A stretch of 64,000 nucleotides of DNA from CAYSEW01 sp964430245 (GTDB lineage Bacteria > Bacteroidota > Bacteroidia > Flavobacteriales_D > Parvicellaceae): NCBI GenBank assembly GCA_964430245.1, contig CAYSEW010000004.1, forward strand, positions 89,364 to 153,363, given 5' to 3'. Shown here in pieces: positions 25,664 to 35,352 of this stretch. Below the pieces are notes generated by a model. It saw only the letters and a program-made list of their open reading frames with translations. It ran no database searches and had not been told where the DNA came from. The stretch's first letter is position 1. Each line of letters begins with the position of its first letter. A program made the position numbers and the translations under genes.

Positions 25664-27601
25664 TTACTTTCTTCTTTTTTGTTGTTGTTTAGCCATGTCC
25701 TCCATCCTTTGCTGAAATTTAGATTTTTTCTTTGGCTTCTTTTTATTTTCTTCTATCTGTAATCTAATCTTATTTTCATCGATCATGTATTTTTTTATGC
25801 TCCACATAATCCCCAAGTTCATCATATTTCCACAGAAATAATAATAAGTCAATCCAGATGAAAAACTATTTAAGAAAAATAGCATCATAAATGGGAAAAT
25901 ATACATAATGATTTTCATATTAGGCATCCCTGGAGAACTAGTCATTTGACTACTATTCATCATTGTATAAGCAAATGTAGAAGCTGCCATCAATAAAGTA
26001 AAAAGACTTACATGATCTCCATACATAGGAATATTAAAACCTAAATCTAAAATTGAATCATAGGAGCTTAAGTCTTCTGCCCATAAAAAACCCTCATGCC
26101 TAAGATCGATACTTGATGGAAAAAATTTAAATACTGCTAATAATATCGGCATTTGGATAAGCATTGGAATACAACCTGCCATTGGATTTACACCAGTTTG
26201 TTTATACAGCCCCATTGTCTCCTTCTGCTTTTTCATCATTACATCTCGATCTGTCTTACCTTCATATTTTTTATTGATTTTCTCAATCTCAGGCTTTAAT
26301 ACCTTCATTTTTGCAGTTGACTTATAATTTTTATAAGTAAGAGGTAAAATGATCAATTTAACGATCAGTGTAACCAATAGAATAATTAAACCAAAAGAAA
26401 GACCTGTTGATTTAAGCAAATTAAAAATAGGCTCTATTAAAATCTGATTCACCCATCTAAATATCCCCCATCCTAAATTAATCAGCCCTTCCATTTCATT
26501 ATCATAGGAAGCAAGTAGCTCAGCATCATTGGGACCAAAAAAGAATTTCAATTTTACATCATTATTTTCCGGCAATGACATATTTGAATTATAGAATATG
26601 GTGTACTTATCATCAGTCAATGGTTTCTGAGAAAAATTACCAGCCGCAAATCCATCATCATAGATAAGAACAGAAGAGAAAAACTTTTGTTTATATGCTA
26701 TCCAATTCAATTTACCAGCTTCTATCTCACCAGACCCCTCTTGATTTTCATATAAATAATCTCTTCCCTCTCCTAAATATCTATACATAGTAGTGCAAAT
26801 CATTCTCTCATCACTTGCTAGTTTTTCTGTAGACAAACCTTTCATATACCAGTTCATCTCAACATCTTTCACATAATTACTTGTAAGGTTTTCATATTTT
26901 ATAGAATAATCTACATGATAATTTCCTTTTTTAAGCTCATAAATAAATTTGATCTTTTTTGTTCCATCATCAGACACAAGTGAAAGAACGAGTGTGTTTT
27001 CAGGTGAGTCTTCCTTTTTAAAGTAAAAATCATTGGTATTTAAATCTACATCATCGGCTTCATTGGTAAAGCTGATACTTTGCCCTGAGGATTCCTCTTC
27101 AAACAATTTCAGAGGGATATTTTTACCTGCTACATAATCAGCATGCGTAGTATATTTATAATCCCCATTTTTCTTTTTTTCTACTAAAAACACTTCTGTT
27201 ATTCTACCTCCCTTTGAAGAAAATCTAATCCTAATCTTATCATTTTCTAATTGATAATGACTAGAATCCTCATTAAGAGCTGTATAAAATATACCATATT
27301 GATCCTTTTTTTGAGCCAGCTCTATCTTTTCTTTTAATAATATAGCTGCAGAATCATCAAGTAAAGGATCACTTAATTGGTTTTCAGCAGATAAACTCTC
27401 TTCTAACGAAGAATCATACAAAAGCGAATCAGCAGTTATTTTATTAGTTGAAGAATCTGTAGATTCAGCGCCTGATTCACCTTTCGCTTTTTCTTTTTTA
27501 TTTGAATTATCAACAGGTTGTTGCTGCTCATTATTTAAAATAAGAAATGCAATAAATATTGCTCCGATCAATAATATTCCTGTTAGTGTATTTTTATCCA
27601 T
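25664..27601 (-). CDS. yidC: Membrane protein insertase YidC
   Basis: Inserts and folds inner-membrane proteins, alone or with SecYEG. It has 645 residues: TM1 (about 7-24), then a Ser/Glu-rich linker and the large periplasmic beta-supersandwich (about 70-360), then the Oxa1 core with TM2 near SFGLIILLVTLIVKLIILPLTY (about 395-416), INKKYEGKTDRD and TGVNPMAGCIPMLIQMPILLAVF, and a lysine-rich C-terminal tail KKKPKKKSKFQQRM that would contact ribosomes. The length is typical for Bacteroidota. It is the last gene before the divergent 27801 gene and stands on its own promoter. Confidence 0.95.
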   Translation of the reverse strand: MDKNTLTGILLIGAIFIAFLILNNEQQQPVDNSNKKEKAKGESGAESTDSSTNKITADSLLYDSSLEESLSAENQLSDPLLDDSAAILLKEKIELAQKKDQYGIFYTALNEDSSHYQLENDKIRIRFSSKGGRITEVFLVEKKKNGDYKYTTHADYVAGKNIPLKLFEEESSGQSISFTNEADDVDLNTNDFYFKKEDSPENTLVLSLVSDDGTKKIKFIYELKKGNYHVDYSIKYENLTSNYVKDVEMNWYMKGLSTEKLASDERMICTTMYRYLGEGRDYLYENQEGSGEIEAGKLNWIAYKQKFFSSVLIYDDGFAAGNFSQKPLTDDKYTIFYNSNMSLPENNDVKLKFFFGPNDAELLASYDNEMEGLINLGWGIFRWVNQILIEPIFNLLKSTGLSFGLIILLVTLIVKLIILPLTYKNYKSTAKMKVLKPEIEKINKKYEGKTDRDVMMKKQKETMGLYKQTGVNPMAGCIPMLIQMPILLAVFKFFPSSIDLRHEGFLWAEDLSSYDSILDLGFNIPMYGDHVSLFTLLMAASTFAYTMMNSSQMTSSPGMPNMKIIMYIFPFMMLFFLNSFSSGLTYYYFCGNMMNLGIMWSIKKYMIDENKIRLQIEENKKKPKKKSKFQQRMEDMAKQQQKRRK

Positions 27602-27630
27602 TTAAGAAAATTTCAATTCTTTTAAGACCG

Positions 27631-27638
27631 CAAATATA
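27631..27638 (-). promoter_or_regulatory. -7 box for yidC
   Basis: A perfect TATATTTG on the minus strand (27638-27631), 29 bases before the yidC ATG. No TTG at the usual 18-20 base spacing; the nearest TTTG is 13 bases away. The remaining 27639-27800 holds only the divergent promoter region of the next gene, with TATTTTTG at 27761-27768. Confidence 0.4.
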
Positions 27639-27800
27639 TTTTTTCTTAACCAAACACTTAGTGATTAATTCTTCTTTTTTTAATATTTATCAGGTGCCAT
27701 AGTGGAAAACTTTGTGAATAAAGGGATTTGTGATTTCTAAAATAAAACTGATTTCTAAAATATTTTTGTAACTGTTGAAGTAAACCCTACAATTAAAATA

Positions 27801-28355
27801 ATGTTAACAACAATTTTTGGTAAGAAAAAATTAACTGAGGACAAGATTGCTAATGTTTTTGTAAATACATTATTAAATGTAATTGACAACAGCTTTAATG
27901 AAGTTGCTTCGAATATTTCTAATGATTCCGAATTTATTAACCCACCAATAATTGATCATCTTGATAGCGATAAGTTCCTTATGATCGTTCTTGCTGGTAA
28001 CCTAAAATTTCTTTCTAAATATTTTTCAAATACAGAAGAAATGATACTTAGAAAAAAGATCATTGAAAAATTTGCTAATGTATATGGAATGGAATATGAA
28101 GAAATGAATGCTATAGTTAAAGACTTTAATAGCTTCATTACAAGAGTCAATCATCCATCTAAAAATATTATTTACGGAATGTCTAAAGCTGTATTCTATA
28201 AATACAACCTAGGGAAATATCAAATTGAATATTTTGCTCAATTAAATGCTCCTAGTCCTATCTTTCTAAAAAGAATGGATCAAATAATGGAAAATTATAT
28301 TTGGGATTGGAACAATTTCTTTAACAAGTATAAGATCTCACCATCAGAACATTAA
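27801..28355 (+). CDS. Hypothetical helical protein
   Basis: A 184-residue protein that I do not recognise. It has no signal peptide, membrane segment or cysteine, and appears largely alpha-helical, with strings such as EEMILRKKIIEKFANVYGMEYEEMN. The C-terminus is aromatic (YIWDWNNFFNKYK). A -7-like TATTTTTG at 27761-27768 precedes the ATG start. Divergent from yidC, and its stop overlaps the penicillin-acylase stop by 4 bases. Cytoplasmic location is inferred; no function is suggested by context. Confidence 0.6.
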   Translation: MLTTIFGKKKLTEDKIANVFVNTLLNVIDNSFNEVASNISNDSEFINPPIIDHLDSDKFLMIVLAGNLKFLSKYFSNTEEMILRKKIIEKFANVYGMEYEEMNAIVKDFNSFITRVNHPSKNIIYGMSKAVFYKYNLGKYQIEYFAQLNAPSPIFLKRMDQIMENYIWDWNNFFNKYKISPSEH

Positions 28356-30460
28356 TTATCAGCTGACAAAACATCATAATTTCCCGTTAACCAATCTTTT
28401 ATTCTGTTTTTGTAAAACTTGGAAAACCTACTAGCTGATGCACCTCCAGCAAAAGAAGTTTCTATCTCATGTTTACTATGATCAGTAATTAACCTAATAG
28501 ATGGGGTAAAGCTGGTCGTCCTTCCTCTGCTTGTAAACACCTGACCCTGATGAACAGTGGCTCTACCACCCACTAATCCATAAGGACCTGGGTCAAAACC
28601 TAAAAACCCTGGAAGTTTACCATTAAAGAACAAATTTCTAAACACAATTTGATTATGGTTACCCCATTTAACTGGTTTAACTTTTAAGACTTCTTTTATA
28701 ATTCTTTCAATAATAATAGCTTTATTTTCTTTGAACCATGATGAGGTTTCTTTTAAAACTATTGAGCTAAAGTTTTTATACAAACCAATGAACATACCAG
28801 TATTTTCCTGCAAATAACTACCTACTTCCTTCCCGAAATTATGAGCTCCAAATATTTCAAAATATAATTTCTTTAGAATCAACTCAAATAAATATGCTCC
28901 CTTAGAATTTAAGTCATAACAAAAATCCCACTCTTTTAAAATCTTAGAATTATCACAATTCTGTAAATAAGGGATAAAAGTTTTCATTAAAAGCTCAGCT
29001 TCTTTGGAATAAACATCCATCTGTATAGCTTTCATATCTTCAAGAGAAGCTTTATTGTTTTTTGAAAGAAGTTCCTGAATTCTTTTAGCCCTGAAATCAG
29101 CCATTGAAATATTAGATGGGTTAACATTCCCGTATTCATTAAGATTCTGATTTGCAGTAACAAAAAATCCTTCTTTTGGATTATATATATTAGGTAATTC
29201 TTGACCATCAACAAAACCCTTCCAACTATTACTTGAAACTGAACCGTCAATTGGATAAAAACCAGACCAACTATTATTTCTTATTGGCATCAAACCAGAC
29301 ATCTGATAACCAATATTCTCTTTGCTGTCTGCTAAGATCCAATTAAATGACACCTCAACATCTTTAAAAAGATGCTGTGCTTCTTTAACAGAGTCTGTAT
29401 GAAATAACTTAACAAAGGTATTTACACTCTTTGCACCTGTATTTGAACCAGTCCAACCCATTGAAAAATATTTCCCTTCTATAAATGGATCTCCATCTAA
29501 TATGCCATGGTCATTTTCATAAACAGTTATTTTAACATTATCTCCTTTTTTTCTTTTGATGACTTCTTCCCTCTTATTAAAATCATTCCATTGACCATCA
29601 ATTAAATACTTTCCATCTTTACAGGTCTCAATCCAAAAATCTGTAGCATCCATAAACGTATAGGTAGCTCCCCATGATAAATTATTATTTCTTCCAACTA
29701 ACATGGCAGGAAGACCAGGCATAGTAAATCCTAAAAAATACCTGCTTTTAACCTTACATTTAACTTCATACCATATATTTGGCAATCTATTTGTTTCTAA
29801 GTGTGGATCATTACAAAGAATAGGGCTACCAGATTCAGTTCTTGAACCACTTACAGCCCAGTTATTTGAAGCCATCATAGGAGAAACATCCAATAACCAC
29901 TTTACCTCATCAGGTACAATTTTAGTATAGAATTCAACTTGTTTTATCAATTCGTAATCACAACCATCTAAAATAGAAGGAAATAATTCTCTTAACTGCT
30001 CTTCTGCAATTCCTTTTTGTATCAACTGAACAAGGAACATTTCCATTTCACCCTGTGATTGTGCTAGCGTTAGAAAACCAGTCATTCTTGATAACAATAC
30101 ACTATCTTCTGTACACCATTCCTCTGGATAATAACCAATTAATTTACACTCAAAAGGTCTTTTTTTACTAAGCACACTATTTACGCCTTTATTGTAACAA
30201 TCAAATAACTCAATAGTTCTTTTATCAAATTTTTTCAGCTCATCTGTACAATTACGCCAATTTAATTTTCTGAAGAATTTATCCACTTCAACCATCTCAT
30301 CAGAACCTTCTAATAACTCAGCAGCTCTTCCTTTGCCTAGAATTCGCATAATAAGCATCTGCAACCCTCTATCTGTAGCATGTGCAATCCCTAAAAGCTC
30401 ATACATTTCCTCTTCAGAAGAAGCATCAATAACTACAGTTCCGTTTAATTCTCTTTTCAT
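28352..30460 (-). CDS. Penicillin-acylase-family Ntn hydrolase, without signal peptide
   Basis: A 702-residue member of the family of penicillin G acylase, cephalosporin acylase and acyl-homoserine-lactone acylase, which cleave amide bonds. The motif MASNNWAVSGSRTESGSPILCNDPHL contains the nucleophilic serine that should become the N-terminus of the beta chain after self-cleavage, near residue 198. YLGFTMPGLPAMLVGRNNNLSWG and the asparagine-containing VTANQNLNEYGN follow in the expected order. Unlike most relatives it begins MKRELNGTVVIDASS with no signal peptide, so it would act in the cytoplasm. It ends a five-gene minus-strand run and follows lhgO by 14 bases. The substrate is unknown; N-acyl amino acid or peptide derivatives are possible. 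Confidence 0.85.
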   Translation of the reverse strand: MKRELNGTVVIDASSEEEMYELLGIAHATDRGLQMLIMRILGKGRAAELLEGSDEMVEVDKFFRKLNWRNCTDELKKFDKRTIELFDCYNKGVNSVLSKKRPFECKLIGYYPEEWCTEDSVLLSRMTGFLTLAQSQGEMEMFLVQLIQKGIAEEQLRELFPSILDGCDYELIKQVEFYTKIVPDEVKWLLDVSPMMASNNWAVSGSRTESGSPILCNDPHLETNRLPNIWYEVKCKVKSRYFLGFTMPGLPAMLVGRNNNLSWGATYTFMDATDFWIETCKDGKYLIDGQWNDFNKREEVIKRKKGDNVKITVYENDHGILDGDPFIEGKYFSMGWTGSNTGAKSVNTFVKLFHTDSVKEAQHLFKDVEVSFNWILADSKENIGYQMSGLMPIRNNSWSGFYPIDGSVSSNSWKGFVDGQELPNIYNPKEGFFVTANQNLNEYGNVNPSNISMADFRAKRIQELLSKNNKASLEDMKAIQMDVYSKEAELLMKTFIPYLQNCDNSKILKEWDFCYDLNSKGAYLFELILKKLYFEIFGAHNFGKEVGSYLQENTGMFIGLYKNFSSIVLKETSSWFKENKAIIIERIIKEVLKVKPVKWGNHNQIVFRNLFFNGKLPGFLGFDPGPYGLVGGRATVHQGQVFTSRGRTTSFTPSIRLITDHSKHEIETSFAGGASASRFSKFYKNRIKDWLTGNYDVLSADN

Positions 30461-30474
30461 TAAATTTTTAAAAA

Positions 30475-31695
30475 TTAAGACAATCCGAAATGTTTAATAG
30501 CCATATCCCTTACTTCATTTCCAATTGCTAAAGATGCAGTTGCCGCTGGTGATGGAGCATTTAGAACATGTATACTATTACGGCCATATTCTATTCTAAA
30601 ATCATCTCTTGTGTCTCCATCTTTACTTAACAATAACGCTCTAACTCCTGCTCTACCAGGCTTTATATCTTCCATTGTAAGAGAAGGTATCAAACCTTGT
30701 AAAGTTTTTAAAAACAATCGCTTTGAAAAAGCTCTTCTATATTCATCAATACCAAAGCTCATATTTTTAAAAAATAATTTCCAAGTTCCACTATAAGATA
30801 AGGCATCAACAGTATCCTTTAAATTAAAATCTGTTTTCCCATACCCTTCACGTTTGAATGTAAAAACTGCATTGGGACCACATTCTATATCGCCATTGAC
30901 CATCCTGGTAAAATGCACACCCAAAAATGGGAATTCTGGATTTGGAACTGGGTAGATCAAATTCTTTACCTTGTGTTTAGCCTGCTCAGTTAATTCGTAA
31001 TAGTCTCCTCTGAATCCAACCACTTTTTCTTTAATATTTACACCATCTTTTTTTGCCAATCTATCTGCCTGAAGACCTCCACAAAAGATGACTTTTTTAA
31101 CTACATAGTCGTTTTTATTAGTAGTGATTTTAGTCATCTCATCTTCTTGTAAAAAACCTTTGGCTTCCTCTTCCAATACGACCTTACTAGCAGGCTGTAT
31201 TCCTATTGCTATTTGCGCCATTTTTTTAGTAGCCCCTACAAAATCAACAATTCCTGTACAAGGAACCCATATCCCAGCTTTAGCCTCCACAAAAGGTTCT
31301 ATTTCTTTTACTTGATCTGCTGATATTTTCTCAATTCCTTCTGTGTTATTTGCAATCCCATTTTCGAAGATCTGGTCCATGAATTTAAATTCACTTTCTT
31401 TAGTTGCAACAACAACTTTACCACATACATCATGGTCCACATTATGCTCTTTTGCAAATTTGACCAATTCATGTCTGCCAACTACACAATTTTTAGCTTT
31501 TAATGAACCAGGTTTATAGTATAATCCTGAATGAATAACACCTGAATTATTACCTGTCTGATGAGAAGCTAACTGCTTTTCTTTTTCAATTAGTATGATT
31601 TTTAGCGTTGGGAATGACTTTTGTAGCTTATAGAATGTAGCAGCTCCTACTATACCTCCACCAACTATAGCAATATCAAATACATTATCAGCCAT
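30475..31695 (-). CDS. lhgO: L-2-hydroxyglutarate oxidase / dehydrogenase
   Basis: FAD enzyme oxidising L-2-hydroxyglutarate to 2-oxoglutarate, with electrons to the quinone pool or oxygen. A 406-residue DAO-family protein: FDIAIVGGGIVGAATFYKL at the N-terminus binds FAD, HQTGNNSGVIHSGLYYKPGSLKA is the LhgO signature, and the C-terminus has RAGVRALLLSKDGDTRDDF and VLNAPSPAATASLAIG. Peripheral to the inner membrane by family. It lies 35 bases after the UMF1 transporter and 14 before the acylase-like gene. Confidence 0.93.
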   Translation of the reverse strand: MADNVFDIAIVGGGIVGAATFYKLQKSFPTLKIILIEKEKQLASHQTGNNSGVIHSGLYYKPGSLKAKNCVVGRHELVKFAKEHNVDHDVCGKVVVATKESEFKFMDQIFENGIANNTEGIEKISADQVKEIEPFVEAKAGIWVPCTGIVDFVGATKKMAQIAIGIQPASKVVLEEEAKGFLQEDEMTKITTNKNDYVVKKVIFCGGLQADRLAKKDGVNIKEKVVGFRGDYYELTEQAKHKVKNLIYPVPNPEFPFLGVHFTRMVNGDIECGPNAVFTFKREGYGKTDFNLKDTVDALSYSGTWKLFFKNMSFGIDEYRRAFSKRLFLKTLQGLIPSLTMEDIKPGRAGVRALLLSKDGDTRDDFRIEYGRNSIHVLNAPSPAATASLAIGNEVRDMAIKHFGLS

Positions 31696-31730
31696 ATTGT
31701 TTTTTTGCGAAAATACTTATTTAATCATCT

Positions 31731-33056
31731 TTAAGCTAATGCTTTTTCCTCTTTTGGAACTCTTAAAAGAAGCAGGAGACCAATTACAAAAAATAGCACT
31801 AAAGCAACTATAGAATTCCTCATATTTCCAGTCAATTGTTCAATAAATCCATAAGATGCAAGCCCAATAACAATTCCTAATTTTTCAGCTACATCATAAA
31901 ATGAAAAATAAGATGATGTATCTGTTGTTTCTTCAGGTATAAATTTAGAATAGGTTGATCTAGATAATGATTGCACTCCTCCCATCACCATACCAACCCA
32001 AGCAGAAATTATATAGAACTGAAAGGGTGAATCAACAAAGTATGCATAAACACACAAGCTTATCCATAAAAAAATCACAATCTTCAATGCATTTAAATTA
32101 CCAATCTTATAAGATAATTTAGATAAAATTAATGCGCCAATAATAGCTAATAATTGAATCATTATAATAGCCATAATTAATCCAGTTGATTTTTCATTTT
32201 CATTGGCCCAATTAATTTCTTTTGTGCCAAAATAAATAGCCATGATCATTATGGTCTGTACTGCCATACTATAAACGAAAAAGCTAGCTAGGTACCTTTT
32301 AAGTCGAACTGTTTCCTTAACCTTTTTGAATACTAACTTCAACTCCTTATAACCATTCCAAATAACAGCACTATCTACCTTATTTTGAATCCTTGGTTTT
32401 GGCAACCAATAATACGTAACATGACTAAATCCAAACCACCATATCCCAGTAAACACAAAACACCATCTTGTTGCATCACCTTTAGATTGATCATCTTGAG
32501 ACATCACAAAAATCAAACATGCAACTAAAAGAATTACTGAGCCTATATAACCCATAGAAAACCCTTTTGCTGACAAAGAATCATGTTCTTCAACTGGTGC
32601 AATTTCAGGTAAATAGGCATTATAAAAAACCAAACTACTCCAAAAACCTATTCCTGCTATTGCAAAAATTAGCATACTTAATTCTAGATGATCAATATCG
32701 AAAAAATACAAGCTCATACAGGCAAATGAACCTAAGTAACAGAAAAACCTTAAAAAAGCTTTCTTCTTCCCTGCAAAATCAGCAATTCCTGACAACAACG
32801 GAAGGAAAACACATAATAATAAAAAATAACTTGCAGTAACAATAGAGACCAATGCCGTATTAATGACCTCCCAGCCAAAAAAATAAACTACTTTATTTTC
32901 TGTACCATCGATTGTCAATGTATCATGTACAGCATAGCTTTCATAAAATAAAGGGAAAATAGCAGTTGTAATTACTAGAGGATATACAGAATTGGACCAG
33001 TCATAAAATGCCCAAGCATTTTTGACTTTTTTATTTCCATTACTATTTTTAGACAT
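31731..33056 (-). CDS. UMF1-family MFS transporter
   Basis: A 441-residue polytopic membrane protein. VKNAWAFYDWSNSVYPLVITT is the hallmark N-terminus of the UMF1 (ATG22-like) family of the major facilitator superfamily. About eleven to twelve hydrophobic segments follow, with MGGVQSLSRSTYSKFIPEETT as the conserved loop near residue 365. It probably exports amino acids or another small solute. Runs into lhgO with a 35-base gap and follows the OmpA-like gene by 26 bases. The substrate is not predictable. Confidence 0.88.
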   Translation of the reverse strand: MSKNSNGNKKVKNAWAFYDWSNSVYPLVITTAIFPLFYESYAVHDTLTIDGTENKVVYFFGWEVINTALVSIVTASYFLLLCVFLPLLSGIADFAGKKKAFLRFFCYLGSFACMSLYFFDIDHLELSMLIFAIAGIGFWSSLVFYNAYLPEIAPVEEHDSLSAKGFSMGYIGSVILLVACLIFVMSQDDQSKGDATRWCFVFTGIWWFGFSHVTYYWLPKPRIQNKVDSAVIWNGYKELKLVFKKVKETVRLKRYLASFFVYSMAVQTIMIMAIYFGTKEINWANENEKSTGLIMAIIMIQLLAIIGALILSKLSYKIGNLNALKIVIFLWISLCVYAYFVDSPFQFYIISAWVGMVMGGVQSLSRSTYSKFIPEETTDTSSYFSFYDVAEKLGIVIGLASYGFIEQLTGNMRNSIVALVLFFVIGLLLLLRVPKEEKALA

Positions 33057-33082
33057 TTAGGTCTATTAAATTTAAAGACCGA

Positions 33083-34267
33083 TCAATCAACTATTTTAAA
33101 ATCAACTCTTCTGTTCTTTGCCAAACTCAATTCGGAATATCCAGCAGATGCCGGTTGAGCAGCGTCATGATTCATGAATGTGATTCTATCTTCAGCTACT
33201 CCTTTTTTTACAAGATATTTTTTTACATTCTCCGCTCTTAAATTCCCTAAATTAATTAACCTTTCATTTTCAGGATCTTTCTTAATTGCAGCAAATTCCA
33301 TTTTATCTGTGTGACCATGTAGCTCTATATTAATATCTTCATTTTCAGTTAATATTTTAGCCATTTTATCTAAATCATCATTGAACATCTCATCAATTCT
33401 AGAATTTTTTACATCAAAATACACTGACCCCATATTGATCATTTCTTCTATTGTATATTTACCATCTTCTCTGAAAAAATCTTTATGATAAATCATACTC
33501 TGGCTATTTACCTCATTCATTTGATTGTTACAATCACAGTCAGTGATATCTTCAATTAAATACACTTCAACTTGATCTATATAATAATAAGCAGAGGGAA
33601 TCTGGGTAGCAGTAAAACCATCCATTTTCTTCAACTTTTCATATTTCGTATCCTTATTATTGTAGAAATTACCAATCGTTAAATATGATTCTTTTCCAGA
33701 TGCTTTATATATAGCACAGACAGGCTCCCAGTTATACCTGGCATTATATAACTTATTATCTACATTCCTAACTACATGATTATATTCATTTTTCTTTTGA
33801 AAAATAAGATCTTCCTTTTTATCTGAGTACAAAGGTTCTTTACTAAAATAAGCACCAATATTATTTACTGCATACTTACTTAAATCAGACAAACTTGTAT
33901 AAAATCTTACACAATACTCAAGATCTTTACTCAATGGTGAGGCCAGTTGAGTTTGAATATAAGTTCTAGGCTCTTTATTGTTATAACTATAAATTAATAT
34001 ACCAGCATAATTTTCGCCATCCCATGGATGCTCTTTCCCCTTTTGATTAACAGGTGCAGAAACCGGTAGATCTTTTTCTGTTGAATAAAGATCAGCTTTT
34101 AAAGCTGTAGGGGATTCCCATTCTTTTGCAATATTGATCTGCTTTAGCTTTTTTAGTTTCCCACTTGTACTCTCAAAGCTTGGATTCAATATTAAATTAA
34201 TTTCGTCTTGTGCAATATTTGAGTATCCCGAAAGAACTATCAATAATGCTATTATTCCCTTTTTCAT
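33083..34267 (-). CDS. OmpA-family outer-membrane protein
   Basis: A 394-residue exported protein. Signal peptide MKKGIIALLIVLSGYSNIAQ. The N-terminal part (about 22-240) begins NLILNPSFESTSG and looks like a beta-sandwich with carbohydrate-binding features. The C-terminal OmpA domain (about 280-394) has IELHGHTDKM and LAKNRRVDFKI, which would bind peptidoglycan. It lies between hemE (9 bases upstream) and the UMF1 gene (26 bases downstream), so it is in their operon by spacing. The role is probably anchoring the outer membrane; a partner is not visible. Confidence 0.86.
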   Translation of the reverse strand: MKKGIIALLIVLSGYSNIAQDEINLILNPSFESTSGKLKKLKQINIAKEWESPTALKADLYSTEKDLPVSAPVNQKGKEHPWDGENYAGILIYSYNNKEPRTYIQTQLASPLSKDLEYCVRFYTSLSDLSKYAVNNIGAYFSKEPLYSDKKEDLIFQKKNEYNHVVRNVDNKLYNARYNWEPVCAIYKASGKESYLTIGNFYNNKDTKYEKLKKMDGFTATQIPSAYYYIDQVEVYLIEDITDCDCNNQMNEVNSQSMIYHKDFFREDGKYTIEEMINMGSVYFDVKNSRIDEMFNDDLDKMAKILTENEDINIELHGHTDKMEFAAIKKDPENERLINLGNLRAENVKKYLVKKGVAEDRITFMNHDAAQPASAGYSELSLAKNRRVDFKIVD

Positions 34268-34276
34268 AATCTATTT

Positions 34277-35305
34277 TTATTGCTTATATGATTTTACTGT
34301 TTCAATAAAACACTTTACCTTATCTGGCTTTATATCGGGGTAAACGCCATGACCAAGGTTGGCAATATGGCGATTTTTTCCAAACTTACAAAGCATTTCC
34401 TTCGTTTCAAATTCAATTCTTTTAAAATCAGCATATAAAACACAAGGATCTAAATTGCCTTGTAGGGTTTTATTTATACCGATTAAATTTCTACTTTTAA
34501 TAATATCCATGTTCCAGTCTAATCCGATAGTATTACATTTTAATTGCCCCATTTCTTTAAGAACAGTATAGGCTCCTTTAGAAAAGACAGTTAATGGAAC
34601 CTGGTCTATTTCATTACAAATCTTATTTACATATTTCATACCAAACTCCATATACTGGTCATGACCAAGAATTCCAGCCCAGGAATCAAATAGCTGTAAC
34701 ATATCTGCTCCTGCACTAATCTGCGCTTTTAAATATAAAATAGTGGTTTCAGTAATTTTTTCTAATAATAGATGAGATAATTCAGGCTGTGCAAATAGCA
34801 TCTTCTTTGCTTTGCTAAATGTTTTTGAACCTTGACCTTCTATCATATATGAAAAAATAGTCCATGGCGCACCTGCAAATCCAATCAATGGAACTCGTCC
34901 ATATAACTCCTTTTTAGTAATCTTTATCGCCTCTGTTACATATGACAAGCTATCTTCAACATCAGGAATATTTAATGAGTTAACATCATCAATAGTTTGA
35001 ATTGTCTTGGGGAAAAAAGGACCTTTTTTCTCTATCATTTCATAAGAAAGGCCCATTGCATCTGGAACAACCAATATATCTGAAAATATTATAGCAGCAT
35101 CTACTTCTAAAATATCAACAGGCTGAATAGTAACTTCAGCCGCTAGTTTAGGAGTTTCAACTAATTCTTTAAATCCACTCAAAGAATTTCTTAATGCACG
35201 ATATTCAGGTAAAATCCTACCAGCTTGTCTCATCAACCATACTGGAGTCCTTTCAACATCTTCACCTTTTGCAGCTCTTAAAACAAGATCATTCTTTAAT
35301 TTCAT
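34277..35305 (-). CDS. hemE: Uroporphyrinogen decarboxylase
   Basis: Converts uroporphyrinogen III to coproporphyrinogen III in haem synthesis. A 342-residue TIM-barrel protein with [21 protein letters not shown] at the N-terminus, [14 protein letters not shown] (substrate-binding Asp), [19 protein letters not shown], and [11 protein letters not shown] and [15 protein letters not shown] near the C-terminus. A perfect -7 box TACATTTG (35317-35310, minus strand) lies 5 bases before the ATG, which would make the transcript leaderless or nearly so. First gene of the five-gene minus-strand run. Confidence 0.96.
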   Translation of the reverse strand: MKLKNDLVLRAAKGEDVERTPVWLMRQAGRILPEYRALRNSLSGFKELVETPKLAAEVTIQPVDILEVDAAIIFSDILVVPDAMGLSYEMIEKKGPFFPKTIQTIDDVNSLNIPDVEDSLSYVTEAIKITKKELYGRVPLIGFAGAPWTIFSYMIEGQGSKTFSKAKKMLFAQPELSHLLLEKITETTILYLKAQISAGADMLQLFDSWAGILGHDQYMEFGMKYVNKICNEIDQVPLTVFSKGAYTVLKEMGQLKCNTIGLDWNMDIIKSRNLIGINKTLQGNLDPCVLYADFKRIEFETKEMLCKFGKNRHIANLGHGVYPDIKPDKVKCFIETVKSYKQ

Positions 35306-35352
35306 CCTGCAAATGTATTAATCATTGATTAATATTTTATTTTTATTGACCA

